Shown here: one piece after another, positions 7,194 through 16,830 of the stretch
How positions within the stretch are numbered: the stretch's first letter is position 1
Layout of the letters: every line of letters starts with the position of its first letter
Source: Fibrobacterota bacterium
GTDB lineage: Bacteria > Fibrobacterota > Fibrobacteria > UBA11236
Length of the DNA: 64,000 bases
Reading direction: 5' to 3'
Assembly: GCA_019509785.1 (NCBI GenBank)
Contig: JAEKLQ010000039.1
Coordinates: 116,189-180,188 of the forward strand
Notes under the pieces: generated by a model
Databases searched by the model: none
The model's input: the letters and a program-made list of their open reading frames with translations, nothing else
What the model was told of the DNA's origin: nothing
Program-made: the position numbers and the translations under genes

Positions 7194-9371
7194 ATGACTC
7201 CGATTATGACCCAAACCGTTCCCCAAGCAGGAAGCGCAGTGGAGAATCATTCGCCTCTCAAAACCACCTTGCTGGCCTATCGAAAGGACTCGCTGCAGCA
7301 ATTCGCGCAGCTCCTGAAGAGCGCCGAGGTGGCCCCCTTCCTGCAGCTTTTCGCCGGCAACTTCTCCCATGCCGACAAGCTCCAATGCGAAATGGCCCTG
7401 GCCATCTTCGGCCCGGGCGATTCGCTGGAAAGTTTTATCCATGACATGGCGACCCTGAAGCTGATCGCCAAGGTTCCTTGCCTTTTGGCGGTGGTCAACG
7501 AAGGGGCGATGGCCCAGGTGGCCGAAGCCAAGGCCGAGCTGGCGGCGGACGACATCCTCTATCTGCCCTTGCCGCCGCAGGAGTTGGGCAAGATCCTGAA
7601 GACCTACGTCGCTAGCCTACGCATCGAGCATAAGAAGAAAGCGCTGCGGGCCGATTTCTCGCGTAAGGCCCAGGCCCTGGGCGCCATCTTGGTCGAGAAC
7701 GGCATCATCACGGCCGTGCAGCTCAAGAAGGCGCTCGACTTCCAGAAGGAGACCACCAACCTGCGCCTGGGCGACGCCTTGGTGTCGTTGGGGTTCATCG
7801 ACGAGTTCCAGAAGACCCACTTCCTGGCCAGCCAATTGGGCGTGGCGGTGGCGACGCCGAAGCAATTCGCCAGCGCGGACCTGAACGTGGTGGCGTTGAT
7901 CCCGGAGCGCGTGGCGCGCGAATACCATTGCATCGCGCTGGAGAAGAACGAGGACGAGCTGGTTGTGGCGATGCTGGACACCAGCAACCTGCGCCTGCTC
8001 GACAACCTGCGCGACCAGACCGATCTGCGCATCGCCCCCATCTTGGGCACGCTGGAGGACATCACCGTCTCCATAGAGCGCTATTACCGGGACATCGCTT
8101 CGCACCGTAGCGCCAGCGACCTTATGGCCGATCTCGCCACCGAGGTCCAGTACATCAAGAAGGTCGAAGAGGAGATGGGCGTCGAGGAGGCGGCCACCGC
8201 CGGCGCCGAACTCGGCATCATCAAGCTGGTGAACATGCTCATCGCCAACGCGGTGCGCGACCGGGCCAGCGATATCCACATCGAGCCCATGGAAAAGGAA
8301 CTGTTGGTGCGCTACCGCATCGACGGCGAACTGCGCCGCGTGATGTCGCCGCCGCGCCATTCCCATCAGGCCATCATCACCCGTATCAAGATCCTTTCCG
8401 ACCTGAACATCGCCGAACGCCGCCTGCCCCAGGACGGCCGCATGGTGGTGAAGATCGGCCTGAAGGAAGTGGACGTGCGCGTGTCCATCCTGCCCACCAT
8501 CTTCGGCGAGAAGTGCGTGCTGCGTATCTTGGACAAGGAAGCCTACGAGAAGTCGATGTTCAATCTCGGCTTCACCGAGCATGAGCTCTCCATCTTCAAG
8601 GACAACATCGCCAAGCCGCACGGGATGATCGTGGTGACCGGCCCCACGGGCTCGGGCAAATCGACCACGCTGTATTCGGCCCTGCAGCAGATCAAGGACG
8701 TGACTTCCAACATCATCACGGTGGAAGACCCGGTCGAGTACCACATGGACGGCATCACCCAGGTGCCGGTGAACTCCGCCATCGGGATGTCCTTCGCCAG
8801 CGCCCTGCGCTCCATCCTGCGGCAGGATCCGGACACCATCCTCATCGGCGAAATCCGCGATCACGAAACCGCCGACATCGCGGTGAAGATGGCCCTCACG
8901 GGCCACATGGTTTTTTCCTCGCTGCACACCAACGATGCGGCCAGCGCCATCGCCCGCTTCATCGATATCGGCATCCCGCCGTTGCTATTGGCTTCCTCGC
9001 TCAACCTGGTGGTGGCGCAGCGCCTGATCCGCAAGATCTGCCCCCGCTGCAAGGTGGCCTATACGCCCCCGCAGGAGATGGTCGAGCAGTTGGGGCTCCC
9101 CGGCGTGGACGCCCAGGACGTGAAGTTCCACATGGGCGAGGGCTGCGTGACCTGTAACGGAGTCGGGTATAGCGGCCGTATCGGCATCTTCGAGATGCTG
9201 AATTGCACCCGCGAGGTGAAGAAGCTGATCCTCAAGAGCGCGCCCACCATGGATATCCAGGAAAAGGCCGAGCGCGAAGGCATGAAGACTTTGCGGCGCG
9301 CCGGCATCGAATTGGTGCTTAAGGGCGACACCACCATCGAGCAGGTGCTCGCTGCGACCACGGATCTCTGA
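7194..9371 (+). CDS. pilB: pilus assembly/type II secretion ATPase, PilB/GspE family, with N-terminal pseudo-receiver domain
   Basis: 725 residues. Residues about 24-142 look like a response-regulator receiver fold lacking its phosphoacceptor (LAIFGPGDS where the Asp should lie, LPLPPQEL in place of the Lys-Pro motif). Residues about 155-300 are a GspEN/MshEN domain (LGAILVENGIITAVQLKKAL, then RLGDALVSLGFI). The ATPase core follows: Walker A GPTGSGKST (about 482-490), Walker B ILIGEIRDHETADIA, and the His box FSSLHTNDA. A zinc motif CPRC...CVTC lies near the C-terminus. ATG 7194 is the first plausible start; further upstream extension is compositionally unlike protein. It energises pilus or pseudopilus assembly and probably belongs with the operon at 1-4648. 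Confidence 0.93.
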   Translation: MTPIMTQTVPQAGSAVENHSPLKTTLLAYRKDSLQQFAQLLKSAEVAPFLQLFAGNFSHADKLQCEMALAIFGPGDSLESFIHDMATLKLIAKVPCLLAVVNEGAMAQVAEAKAELAADDILYLPLPPQELGKILKTYVASLRIEHKKKALRADFSRKAQALGAILVENGIITAVQLKKALDFQKETTNLRLGDALVSLGFIDEFQKTHFLASQLGVAVATPKQFASADLNVVALIPERVAREYHCIALEKNEDELVVAMLDTSNLRLLDNLRDQTDLRIAPILGTLEDITVSIERYYRDIASHRSASDLMADLATEVQYIKKVEEEMGVEEAATAGAELGIIKLVNMLIANAVRDRASDIHIEPMEKELLVRYRIDGELRRVMSPPRHSHQAIITRIKILSDLNIAERRLPQDGRMVVKIGLKEVDVRVSILPTIFGEKCVLRILDKEAYEKSMFNLGFTEHELSIFKDNIAKPHGMIVVTGPTGSGKSTTLYSALQQIKDVTSNIITVEDPVEYHMDGITQVPVNSAIGMSFASALRSILRQDPDTILIGEIRDHETADIAVKMALTGHMVFSSLHTNDAASAIARFIDIGIPPLLLASSLNLVVAQRLIRKICPRCKVAYTPPQEMVEQLGLPGVDAQDVKFHMGEGCVTCNGVGYSGRIGIFEMLNCTREVKKLILKSAPTMDIQEKAEREGMKTLRRAGIELVLKGDTTIEQVLAATTDL

Positions 9372-9378
9372 GGGCGGC

Positions 9379-11130
9379 ATGTCGGATACTCGTTTCGGGG
9401 AACAAGAAAGCCAGCTCGACTGGGAGAACCTATCGGGGCCCGTTCCGATGGATCTCATCGATCCCGAGTTCCCGGCCCATCCCCCCGTGAACGTACCCGC
9501 CGCCGCTTCCCAGGCGCTGCCACGCGAAGAGTCCGAGGCCCTGGCCCGAGAGGCCGGAGCCGGGCCGAGCGACGGTTCCGACGACGCTCCCGCCAGCTAC
9601 GGTCCGGGATCGGACGAGACGGTTCTCGCGCCGCCGCATGCGTCGTTCGTCGATCCCCGCGCCACCATCGCCGGCGGGACCCTGTTCGGCGGAACCGACG
9701 CCTTGCAGGACGACTTCGCCCGCATCCGGGCCGAAATGGAAGCCGAGGCCGCCGCCGAGAAGCTCCGTAAGCAAGAGGCCGAGAAGGAAGAGGACGCGCA
9801 ACGCGCCCGCCTGGAGCAATGGATGGCCAATGCCCGGGCCCGCCTCCTGAAGGCGGATGCCGATCTGACGGGCCCCGCCGGCCGCATCCGCCTGCGCAAG
9901 GATTCTTCGCCGAGCCTTTACCGCTTGGCCGAGATGCAGAAGACCATGCACATCGACGGGGACGCCACGCGGCCCGACGGCACGGCCATGATCATGCGGC
10001 AAGCGCCGCCCGATCCCATGGCGACGATATCGGTACCGGCCGCGCAGTTCTACGGCACCGAAGCCCCGACGACGGCCCCTGAAAGGCTGGCGCAGGTGTC
10101 GCCTCCCGCCTTCGCGGAAACTCCCGCCCCCGCACCCTCTTCCATACCGGCTCCCGCCCCCGCGGCGCCGGTGGCGCGTTCCCTCGCATTCCCTTCCCGC
10201 ACGGAAGATCCCCCCTACGACTCCGGCCCCATCCCCTTGGTCTCCGGGGACGGGGGGAATTTCCGTTCCATGTCGCGCGAGGAAGCCCTGACCCGTAAAG
10301 TCGCGAAGCTCCGTATGGCGGCCGAGACGGGGGAGAACACCTTGGTCTTGGCGCCCTCTCCCGAAGAGGATGGCGAGGGCCGGGCCCTGAATTTCGCCAT
10401 CGCCGCCGTGGTGCTGATCGCCGTTTTGGTCCTGGGGCTGGGGCTTTTCGCCGCCACCCAGGCCGGCCTGTTCGACGGGCTGGAGAATCGCATTCCCTTC
10501 TTGAAGCCGAAGATGGCCAACCTCGCGCCGACGCCCAGGCATGCATCGCCGGCGGGACCGGGAACGAGCGCCCCCGGCCCGACTGCCGCGCCTACCCGGA
10601 AAAGCGCGGTTGCCCCGTCCGCTGCGCCTGGCCCGGTCGCTTCCCGGCCCACGCCGGCCCAGATCGCCACGCCCCCCCGTAACAACCCAGTTACCCCCCG
10701 TCCCGCGCGCGCGGTCCCGGCCAAAACCCGCAAGCCCGCCGTCAATGCCGCGGCCGCGGCCGCGGCAGGAGCCGAGGATGACGACATTCCCGCCTATGCC
10801 CGTCCGCCCGCCAAGGCGGGGAACCTGGGGGAGATCGTCCTGCGCAATTCCATCGAGGCCGCCCTCAACATCGACAAGGACAACTTGCTCGATTTGTATA
10901 ACCGCTACGCGCTGGGCTTCCCCGGCCTTTCGGGGGAAGTGGTGATCGGCCTGACGGTGGATCCCAGCGGCCGCATCCTGGAAGGATCCATCGTGAGCAG
11001 CACGACCGGCGTGGAGGGCTTCGATCAGGAGTTGCTTCGCAAGGTGCTGGATTGGCGCTTGCGGTCCTTCCCCGAGGCACGCCCCAAATTCATATCGGTG
11101 CCCTTCCTCTTCCCGATGCAGGGCCATTGA
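9379..11130 (+). CDS. TonB/AgmX-like envelope-spanning protein
   Basis: 583 residues. A long charged and proline/alanine-rich cytoplasmic region (about 1-320, with a Glu/Lys/Arg-rich coiled-coil stretch near 115-155), one membrane segment (about residues 335-355), a Pro/Ala/Lys periplasmic linker (about 380-460), and a C-terminal TonB-like domain: GEIVLRNSIEAALN, GLSGEVVIGLTVDPSGRI, GVEGFDQELLRKVLDWRL. This C-terminus matches the AgmX/PglI domain described in Myxococcus gliding proteins and general TonB C-termini. It follows the assembly ATPase by 7 bases and overlaps the next lipoprotein by one base (TGATG), so all three are probably co-expressed. The exact role is not known. Confidence 0.75.
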   Translation: MSDTRFGEQESQLDWENLSGPVPMDLIDPEFPAHPPVNVPAAASQALPREESEALAREAGAGPSDGSDDAPASYGPGSDETVLAPPHASFVDPRATIAGGTLFGGTDALQDDFARIRAEMEAEAAAEKLRKQEAEKEEDAQRARLEQWMANARARLLKADADLTGPAGRIRLRKDSSPSLYRLAEMQKTMHIDGDATRPDGTAMIMRQAPPDPMATISVPAAQFYGTEAPTTAPERLAQVSPPAFAETPAPAPSSIPAPAPAAPVARSLAFPSRTEDPPYDSGPIPLVSGDGGNFRSMSREEALTRKVAKLRMAAETGENTLVLAPSPEEDGEGRALNFAIAAVVLIAVLVLGLGLFAATQAGLFDGLENRIPFLKPKMANLAPTPRHASPAGPGTSAPGPTAAPTRKSAVAPSAAPGPVASRPTPAQIATPPRNNPVTPRPARAVPAKTRKPAVNAAAAAAAGAEDDDIPAYARPPAKAGNLGEIVLRNSIEAALNIDKDNLLDLYNRYALGFPGLSGEVVIGLTVDPSGRILEGSIVSSTTGVEGFDQELLRKVLDWRLRSFPEARPKFISVPFLFPMQGH

Positions 11131-11609
11131 TGTCCCGCCTCGGCAGATACCTGGCTTGCGCGGCGTTGGCCGCGGCCCTGTCCGGATGCGGCGGATCGTT
11201 GGTCATCAAGAAACCCGAACAAGGCCTCGCGGGCTCTTTCACCACTTACGGCCCTCCCCCGGAGTTGGCGAATTGCTCCGCGCTCAAGACGCAATTCCAG
11301 AAGGATTCGTGCCGGCACGACAATGAGCGGGTGGTGGAGATGGCTTATCAAGGGGTCCTGCTCATTCGCAACGTGGATACCCGCAAGACCCTCAATCAAC
11401 CCCTGGATGAGCAGGGAGCCTATCGAGCGCTCCTGGATCCCGGCACGTACGAGGTGTGCCTGAACGAGGAATGCAGCGATCCCATCGAGGTGCGCCGAAG
11501 CGAGTTCGCCACCTACGGCCAACGCTTGCCGCGCCCGGCCGGCGGGGAAAAATCCGCGGCCCGCAAGGACTCCACCGGTATCGGGGCCGCTCCCGTGAAA
11601 ACCCCCTGA
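11130..11609 (+). CDS. lipoprotein of unknown function
   Basis: 159 residues with a lipoprotein signal peptide (CAALAAALSGC, cleavage before Cys at about 20). The mature part has four further cysteines (CSALKTQ, DSCRHDNE, YEVCLNEEC), suggesting disulfides, and an immunoglobulin-like beta pattern in LLIRNVDTRKTLNQPL. No family recognised. The start overlaps the stop of the TonB-like gene by one base, so it is probably a partner of that protein or of the pilus/secretion apparatus in the outer membrane. Confidence 0.75.
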   Translation: MSRLGRYLACAALAAALSGCGGSLVIKKPEQGLAGSFTTYGPPPELANCSALKTQFQKDSCRHDNERVVEMAYQGVLLIRNVDTRKTLNQPLDEQGAYRALLDPGTYEVCLNEECSDPIEVRRSEFATYGQRLPRPAGGEKSAARKDSTGIGAAPVKTP

Positions 11610-11619
11610 GTAGAGTGCC

Positions 11620-11913
11620 TCAGAGGATCCCGCGCAAGAGCCAGAGCAGGAACAGCAGGATCAGGACCGAGGCTACCGCCCCCATCAACCATGGGCCCGC
11701 GGCCTTTTTCTTGGGCGCGCGCAAGGCGCGATCGCGGAGGCCTTCCCGTTCCAGGCTATCGGCGTAATCGTCTTCGTCCGGCAGATCGACGCCGTCCAGG
11801 TAGGTCGCTTGCGACCAGCCCGTGCGCTCGTCGGACCCGCAATGGCGGCACGCTTTGGCTTTGGCCGGAATGCGTTCTCCGCAATGCGGGCATGCTACCC
11901 AGTCGCCGGACAT
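11620..11913 (-). CDS. small zinc-ribbon membrane protein
   Basis: 97 residues. The N-terminus carries a four-cysteine zinc ribbon, WVACPHCGERIPAKAKACRHCGSDE, followed by an acidic linker with DGVDLPDEDDYADSLERE and one C-terminal membrane segment (about residues 76-94). This is a tail-anchored layout seen in many uncharacterised bacterial proteins. ATG 11913 is chosen over an in-frame TTG at 11922; a TATATT sequence lies just upstream, so the transcript could be nearly leaderless. Convergent with the lipoprotein gene, 10 bases away. Confidence 0.7.
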   Translation of the reverse strand: MSGDWVACPHCGERIPAKAKACRHCGSDERTGWSQATYLDGVDLPDEDDYADSLEREGLRDRALRAPKKKAAGPWLMGAVASVLILLFLLWLLRGIL

Positions 11914-12011
11914 GCCGGGCAATATAGCAAGGGCGCCGCCGGGGCCATCCAGGCGGAGAGTAACGGCTTTCCGCGCGGTCCGGACCCCAAATTTGCATTT
12001 TGACCTTTGCC

Positions 12012-15000
12012 ATGGACGCCCTTAGCCTTTTCCATCCCCTGGTCCGCGCCTGGTTCGCCGAAACCTACGGGAGTCCGACGGATATCCAGGCCCGCTCCTG
12101 GCCCCTGATCGCCGAGGGAAAGCACGTGCTCCTGACGGCGCCGACGGGCAGCGGCAAGACCCTGACGGCCTTCCTGTGGGCCCTCGACCGCTTCGCCGCG
12201 GGCGCCTGGGATCCGGGGGCCACCCGTATCCTGTACGTTTCCCCCTTGAAGGCCCTTAACAACGATATCGGGCGCAACCTGCTCGCGCCCCTGGAAGCCT
12301 TAAGGCAAAGCTTCGAAGGCGCAGGCCTCGCCTTTCCCGAGGTACGCGCCCTGGTGCGCAGCGGCGATACCCCCGCGACCGAGCGCCGCCGCATGTTGCG
12401 GAAACCCCCCGAGATCCTGATCACGACGCCGGAAAGCCTGAACCTGATGCTGCTCTCCGAGGGCAGCCGGGAGACCTTGCGCGACGTGGAAACCGTGATC
12501 CTGGACGAGGTGCACGCGGTGGCGGGGAGCAAGCGCGGCGTTCACCTGATCACGGCGGTGGATCGGCTGGTCCCGTTGGCGGGGGAATTCCAGCGCATCG
12601 CCCTGACGGCGACCATCCGGCCCTTGGAGGCCATCGCGGCCTGGGTGGGGGGATTCAGCCTCGGGGAGACCGGCTATGTCCCGCGCGAGGTATCGGTGGC
12701 CGTGTCCACGGCGGTCAAGCGTTACGATCTCCGCGTTCGGTACCCCATCGCGAAGGACGACGCGCCGGGAGCGGCCGGAGCTTCCGGAACGGAAGAAGCG
12801 TCCGGAACGGACGGGGACGAGAAGGATATCTGGGCCGCCATCGCGGCGGAAATCAAGCTGAGCGTCGCCTCGGCGCGCTCCACCCTCATCTTCGCCAACA
12901 ATCGCCGGCTCTCCGAGCGCCTGGCCCGCCTGTTGAACGAGGGGGAAGAGAAGCCCATCGCCTACGCCCATCACGGCTCGCTCTCGCGGGAGATCCGCGC
13001 CTTGGTCGAGGAGCGCATGAAGCAGGGCCTGTTGCCCGCCATCGTGGCCACCAATTCCCTGGAACTCGGCATCGACATCGGCGCCCTCGATCAGGTGATC
13101 CTGGTGCAGACCCCTTTCTCGATCGCCTCGACCCTGCAGAAGATCGGCCGCGCCGGCCATGGCGTGGGGCAGACGAGCCACGCCCTCCTCTTCGCCTCGC
13201 ATGGCAAGGATCTGCTGGACGCCGCGGTGGCGGTGCGCTGCGCCTTGGACGGCGATCTGGAGGAGACCCGTCCCATCGAGGGCCCGCTCGATCTGCTGGC
13301 CCAGATCCTGGTCGCGCTCGCCGCCTCCGGGGAATGGACCGCCGAGCGCATGTTCGCCTTCCTACGGACCAGTTGGCCGTACCGCGATTTGCCCCGGCGT
13401 CATTTCGACTCCGTGCTGGAAATGCTGACGGGCCGCTACGAGGCCACCCGCGTGCGCGAACTGCGCCCGCGCCTGTTCCTGGACGCGGTGGATGGACGCG
13501 TCACGGCGGCCCGGGGGTCGGCCCTGATCGTGGGCCTTTCGGGGGGGACCATTCCCGACCGGGGCCTGTTCGCCTTGAGGCATGCGCAATCGCGGGCCAA
13601 GATCGGCGAGTTGGACGAGGAGTTCGTATGGGAGCGCCGGGAGGGCGATACCTTCCATCTTGGTAATCAGGGTTGGCGTATTACGAATATCACGGCGAAC
13701 GAAGTGGAGGTGGTTCCCGCCGAGCGGGAGGCGCAGATGGCCCCCTTCTGGCGGGCCGATGAGCGGGATCGCGGCTTCCACTTCGCCGAGCGCCTGGGAT
13801 CCTTCCTGGAGCGCGCCGACGCGGAGCTGGAGGATCCCGCTTTCGCGGAGCGTCTGAAGCGCGAACACGGATTCGCCGCCGCCGAAGCGGATCTGCTTCT
13901 CGGCTATCTGCGGCGCCAGCGGGAGGCGACGGGAAGCGCCCTTCCCCATCGGCATCATCTGCTGATCGAGGACGCGGGCGAATCGGAGGGCGGGGAGGAT
14001 CCGGGCCAGGCCCGCCAAATCATTTTGCATGCGGTCTGGGGCGGGCGCCTTTTGCGCCCCTGGGCGTATGCCCTGGCGGAGGCCTACGAGCAACGGCAAG
14101 GCCGTCCCCTCGAGGTGATCGCCGCCGACGATTGCCTGCTGGTGCGCTTGTGGCCCGACGATGTCCCCGCCGATCTGCTGGATCTGGTGCAACCCGACAA
14201 CTTGGAAAGTCTATTGCGCTCGCGGCTGGAGAAGACCGGATTCTATGCCGCGCATTTCCGCGAGAACGCCGCGCGCGCCCTGCTGCTGCCGCGCTCCACG
14301 ACCCGCTCCCGCGTTCCGCTCTGGCTCAACCGTCTTCGTTCCCAGAACCTGTTGCAGGCCGTCTCCGCCTTTCCGGAATTCCCCATCGCCCTGGAAACCT
14401 GGCGCGAATGCCTGAAGGATGAATTCGATCTCCCCCACCTTAAGGCCATGCTGGCCGAGGTTCACGAGGGCGCTATCCGCGTGGGCGAGGCCCGCACGCG
14501 CGCGCCTTCCCCTTTCGCCGGGACCTTGATGTGGAAGCGGACCAACAAGTGGATGTACCAAGGCGATCGCCCCGTGGGCGGGTCGGGCGCAGCCGCGGAT
14601 CTATTGAAGGAGATCGCCTTCAGCGCGCCCTTGCGCCCGCGCATCCCGCGCGCGATCATCGGCGAGTTCGAGGCCAAATCCCAGCGCCTCGCGCCGGGCT
14701 ATGCGCCTCAAAGCGCCGAAGAGCTGGTGGAATGGGCCAAGGAGCGCGTGTTGATTCCCTGGGAGGAATGGCGCGCTTTGCTGGCCGCCATGGGCGCGGC
14801 GGGCGCTTCCGGCGCTTCGGGTGCCACGGGCGCGTCGGGCGCTTCGGTCGTTTTAGGCGCCAATGGGGCGACCGGATTGGATGCGGACTTCCGGACCCAC
14901 GCGGGAGCCCGCCTACTGGGCACGCGTCTGCCTGGAGCGGCGCGGGCGGGCGTGGTGGCAGTGGAAACCTGGCCGCGCTTGTCGGCCGCCTTGGGATGGG

Positions 15001-16694
15001 ACGATGGCGCCGGTGGGGCCGGCCTGGCGCGGGGCCGTGAGGCTCAGCTCTGGTTCGCGGCCCTCCCCGCGCCTGGTGAGAGTGAAGGTAAACCTTGGGA
15101 TGGGATGCTCGCGGCGGATCCGGAGGCGCAGGGTCCGCCTTCGCCGGAGGCCTTGGGCCATCTTGCCCGCTTGTCCCAATCCGTTTCCGCCGCCCCTTTC
15201 GCCCCTTTGTTGGCGCAATGGCTACGGGCTTTCGGGCCCATCTCGCTCGGCCTTCCCCGCGATCTGTTCGGGTCCGCCTTCACGCGGGTCGAGGAAGCCT
15301 TGGGAGAACTGGCCGAAGGCGATCGCGTCATCCTGGACGTCCTGAGCGAAGATGCGGACGGCCCGGAAGCGTGCGACGCCGGCAACGTGGAAGCCTTGCT
15401 GCGCCTGATGCGGCGGCGCGCGCGCCCTGCCTTCGTAGCGCGTCCGCCGCAAAGCCTCCCGCACTTCCTGGCGGCCTGGCAGGGCGTGGCCGAACCGGCC
15501 CGCGACATCGAGGGCCTGCAAGGCGTCCTCGAGAAGATGTTCGGATACCCGGCCCCGGCGGCGGCCTGGGAGGCCGATCTCCTGCCGGCGCGCGTCGATC
15601 GCTATTTGCCCTCGCGCCTGGACGAGCTCCTGCGCGAAAGCGGGTTGCTTTGGATCGGGCGCGGGCGCGAACGTCTCGCCTTCGCTTTCCCCGAAGACCT
15701 GGATCTTTTCCCGGCGCCCGATGCCGAAGACCCAGCGGGCGGCGATGCGGCCCTGGTTCTGGATTTACTGCGATCGGCCGCGCCCGGCCGCCTCGACTTC
15801 CCGTCCCTATCGGCCCGCTGCCCTTTGTCCTCGGAACGCATCGTGGGGGCCCTGTGGGAATTGGCCTGGAGGGGGAGTATCACCAATGATACCTTCGCCG
15901 CCGTGCGCACGGGCCTCGAGACTGGTTTCAAGGCCTCTCCCTTGGTCCGGGATACGGGCCCGGGGTCCGGCAGGGATGCGCGGGCCGGAGGACCATCCCG
16001 GCGGCAGCGTTTCCAGCGTTGGAAATCCACCCGGCCCATGGCCGGGGCTTGGCTGGCCCTGCCCGCCCCCGAGCCTACCCCCGACGCCCTGGCCGCCGAA
16101 GAGCTTTCCCAGGACCGCGCCCGCCAATTGCTCCGTCGTTACGGTATCCTCTTCCGCGAGTTGTTGGCCCACGAACTCCCGGCCCTCCAATGGGGCTCCG
16201 TCTTCCGCTCCTTGCGCCTCCTGGAATTGTCCGGCGAAGTCCTGACCGGGCACTTCTTCGCCGGCATAGCCGGCCTGCAATTCCTCTCCCCCCACGCATT
16301 GCGATTATTGGAAGGCGAGCTGCCCGGAAGCATCTGGTGGATTTCCGCCGCCGATCCCGCCTCGCCCTGCGGCCTCGGTCTGCAAGACCTGCCCTACGAC
16401 ACCCCGCCGCGCCTCGCCTCCACCCATCTCGTCTTCCACGGCCCGGAACTGGCCCTCGTCTCGCGCCGCCTGGGCCGCGACCTCACGGTCCGCGTGCCTC
16501 CGCGGCACAGGTATCTCGGCGGTTACCTGGCCTGCCTGCGCTCCCTGGCCGATCGGGAAGCCACGCCGCAAAAGGCGATGGAAACCGAACTTATCAATGG
16601 CGTATCCGCCTTGGACAGCCTCTATCTCGACGATTTCCTGCAGGCGGGCTTCGAGAAGGGTTTCAAGACCCTGAGCTTGCGGAAAAGGCGGTGA
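12012..16694 (+). CDS. lhr: Lhr-type large ATP-dependent helicase
   Basis: 1560 residues, close to the about 1540 of E. coli Lhr. Superfamily 2 motifs in order: Q-motif region PTDIQARSWP (about 22-31), Walker A APTGSGKT (43-50), motif Ia VSPLKALNND, motif Ib TTPESLN, DEVH box (about 165-168), motif III TATIRP, motif IV-V IFANNRRLSERL and ATNSLELGIDIG, motif VI QKIGRAGHGVG. A long C-terminal region (from about 870) corresponds to the Lhr C-terminal domain. Lhr proteins unwind RNA:DNA hybrids and act in DNA repair. Two low-complexity Gly/Ala/Ser insertions are present (about residues 252-270 and 927-957). No clear ribosome site before ATG 12012; an in-frame TTG at 12000 is possible. Confidence 0.93.
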   Translation: MDALSLFHPLVRAWFAETYGSPTDIQARSWPLIAEGKHVLLTAPTGSGKTLTAFLWALDRFAAGAWDPGATRILYVSPLKALNNDIGRNLLAPLEALRQSFEGAGLAFPEVRALVRSGDTPATERRRMLRKPPEILITTPESLNLMLLSEGSRETLRDVETVILDEVHAVAGSKRGVHLITAVDRLVPLAGEFQRIALTATIRPLEAIAAWVGGFSLGETGYVPREVSVAVSTAVKRYDLRVRYPIAKDDAPGAAGASGTEEASGTDGDEKDIWAAIAAEIKLSVASARSTLIFANNRRLSERLARLLNEGEEKPIAYAHHGSLSREIRALVEERMKQGLLPAIVATNSLELGIDIGALDQVILVQTPFSIASTLQKIGRAGHGVGQTSHALLFASHGKDLLDAAVAVRCALDGDLEETRPIEGPLDLLAQILVALAASGEWTAERMFAFLRTSWPYRDLPRRHFDSVLEMLTGRYEATRVRELRPRLFLDAVDGRVTAARGSALIVGLSGGTIPDRGLFALRHAQSRAKIGELDEEFVWERREGDTFHLGNQGWRITNITANEVEVVPAEREAQMAPFWRADERDRGFHFAERLGSFLERADAELEDPAFAERLKREHGFAAAEADLLLGYLRRQREATGSALPHRHHLLIEDAGESEGGEDPGQARQIILHAVWGGRLLRPWAYALAEAYEQRQGRPLEVIAADDCLLVRLWPDDVPADLLDLVQPDNLESLLRSRLEKTGFYAAHFRENAARALLLPRSTTRSRVPLWLNRLRSQNLLQAVSAFPEFPIALETWRECLKDEFDLPHLKAMLAEVHEGAIRVGEARTRAPSPFAGTLMWKRTNKWMYQGDRPVGGSGAAADLLKEIAFSAPLRPRIPRAIIGEFEAKSQRLAPGYAPQSAEELVEWAKERVLIPWEEWRALLAAMGAAGASGASGATGASGASVVLGANGATGLDADFRTHAGARLLGTRLPGAARAGVVAVETWPRLSAALGWDDGAGGAGLARGREAQLWFAALPAPGESEGKPWDGMLAADPEAQGPPSPEALGHLARLSQSVSAAPFAPLLAQWLRAFGPISLGLPRDLFGSAFTRVEEALGELAEGDRVILDVLSEDADGPEACDAGNVEALLRLMRRRARPAFVARPPQSLPHFLAAWQGVAEPARDIEGLQGVLEKMFGYPAPAAAWEADLLPARVDRYLPSRLDELLRESGLLWIGRGRERLAFAFPEDLDLFPAPDAEDPAGGDAALVLDLLRSAAPGRLDFPSLSARCPLSSERIVGALWELAWRGSITNDTFAAVRTGLETGFKASPLVRDTGPGSGRDARAGGPSRRQRFQRWKSTRPMAGAWLALPAPEPTPDALAAEELSQDRARQLLRRYGILFRELLAHELPALQWGSVFRSLRLLELSGEVLTGHFFAGIAGLQFLSPHALRLLEGELPGSIWWISAADPASPCGLGLQDLPYDTPPRLASTHLVFHGPELALVSRRLGRDLTVRVPPRHRYLGGYLACLRSLADREATPQKAMETELINGVSALDSLYLDDFLQAGFEKGFKTLSLRKRR

Positions 16695-16728
16695 GGGGGC
16701 GCCCAAGCCCGCCCGAACTGCTGCAACG

Positions 16729-16759
16729 CACTGTATTGACAATCATTGTCAATACAGTG
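16729..16759. terminator. perfect 31-base palindrome between convergent genes, terminator-like
   Basis: Two perfect 15-base arms (16729-16743 and 16745-16759) surround a single C. Arms read CACTGTATTGACAAT and its complement, and in RNA the stem extends by G-U and further pairs. A run of six T follows at about 16771-16776, ten bases after the stem. It lies between the 3' ends of the helicase gene (+) and the protease gene (-), so a bidirectional terminator is the simplest reading; a protein-binding operator is less likely because no gene starts here. Confidence 0.55.
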
Positions 16760-16830
16760 TGTGGATCGGTTTTTTCGCGACCTGGGCGGCAGGGGACAGC
16801 GGCCGCCGTTCCTAAAACGGCGAACCGAGA

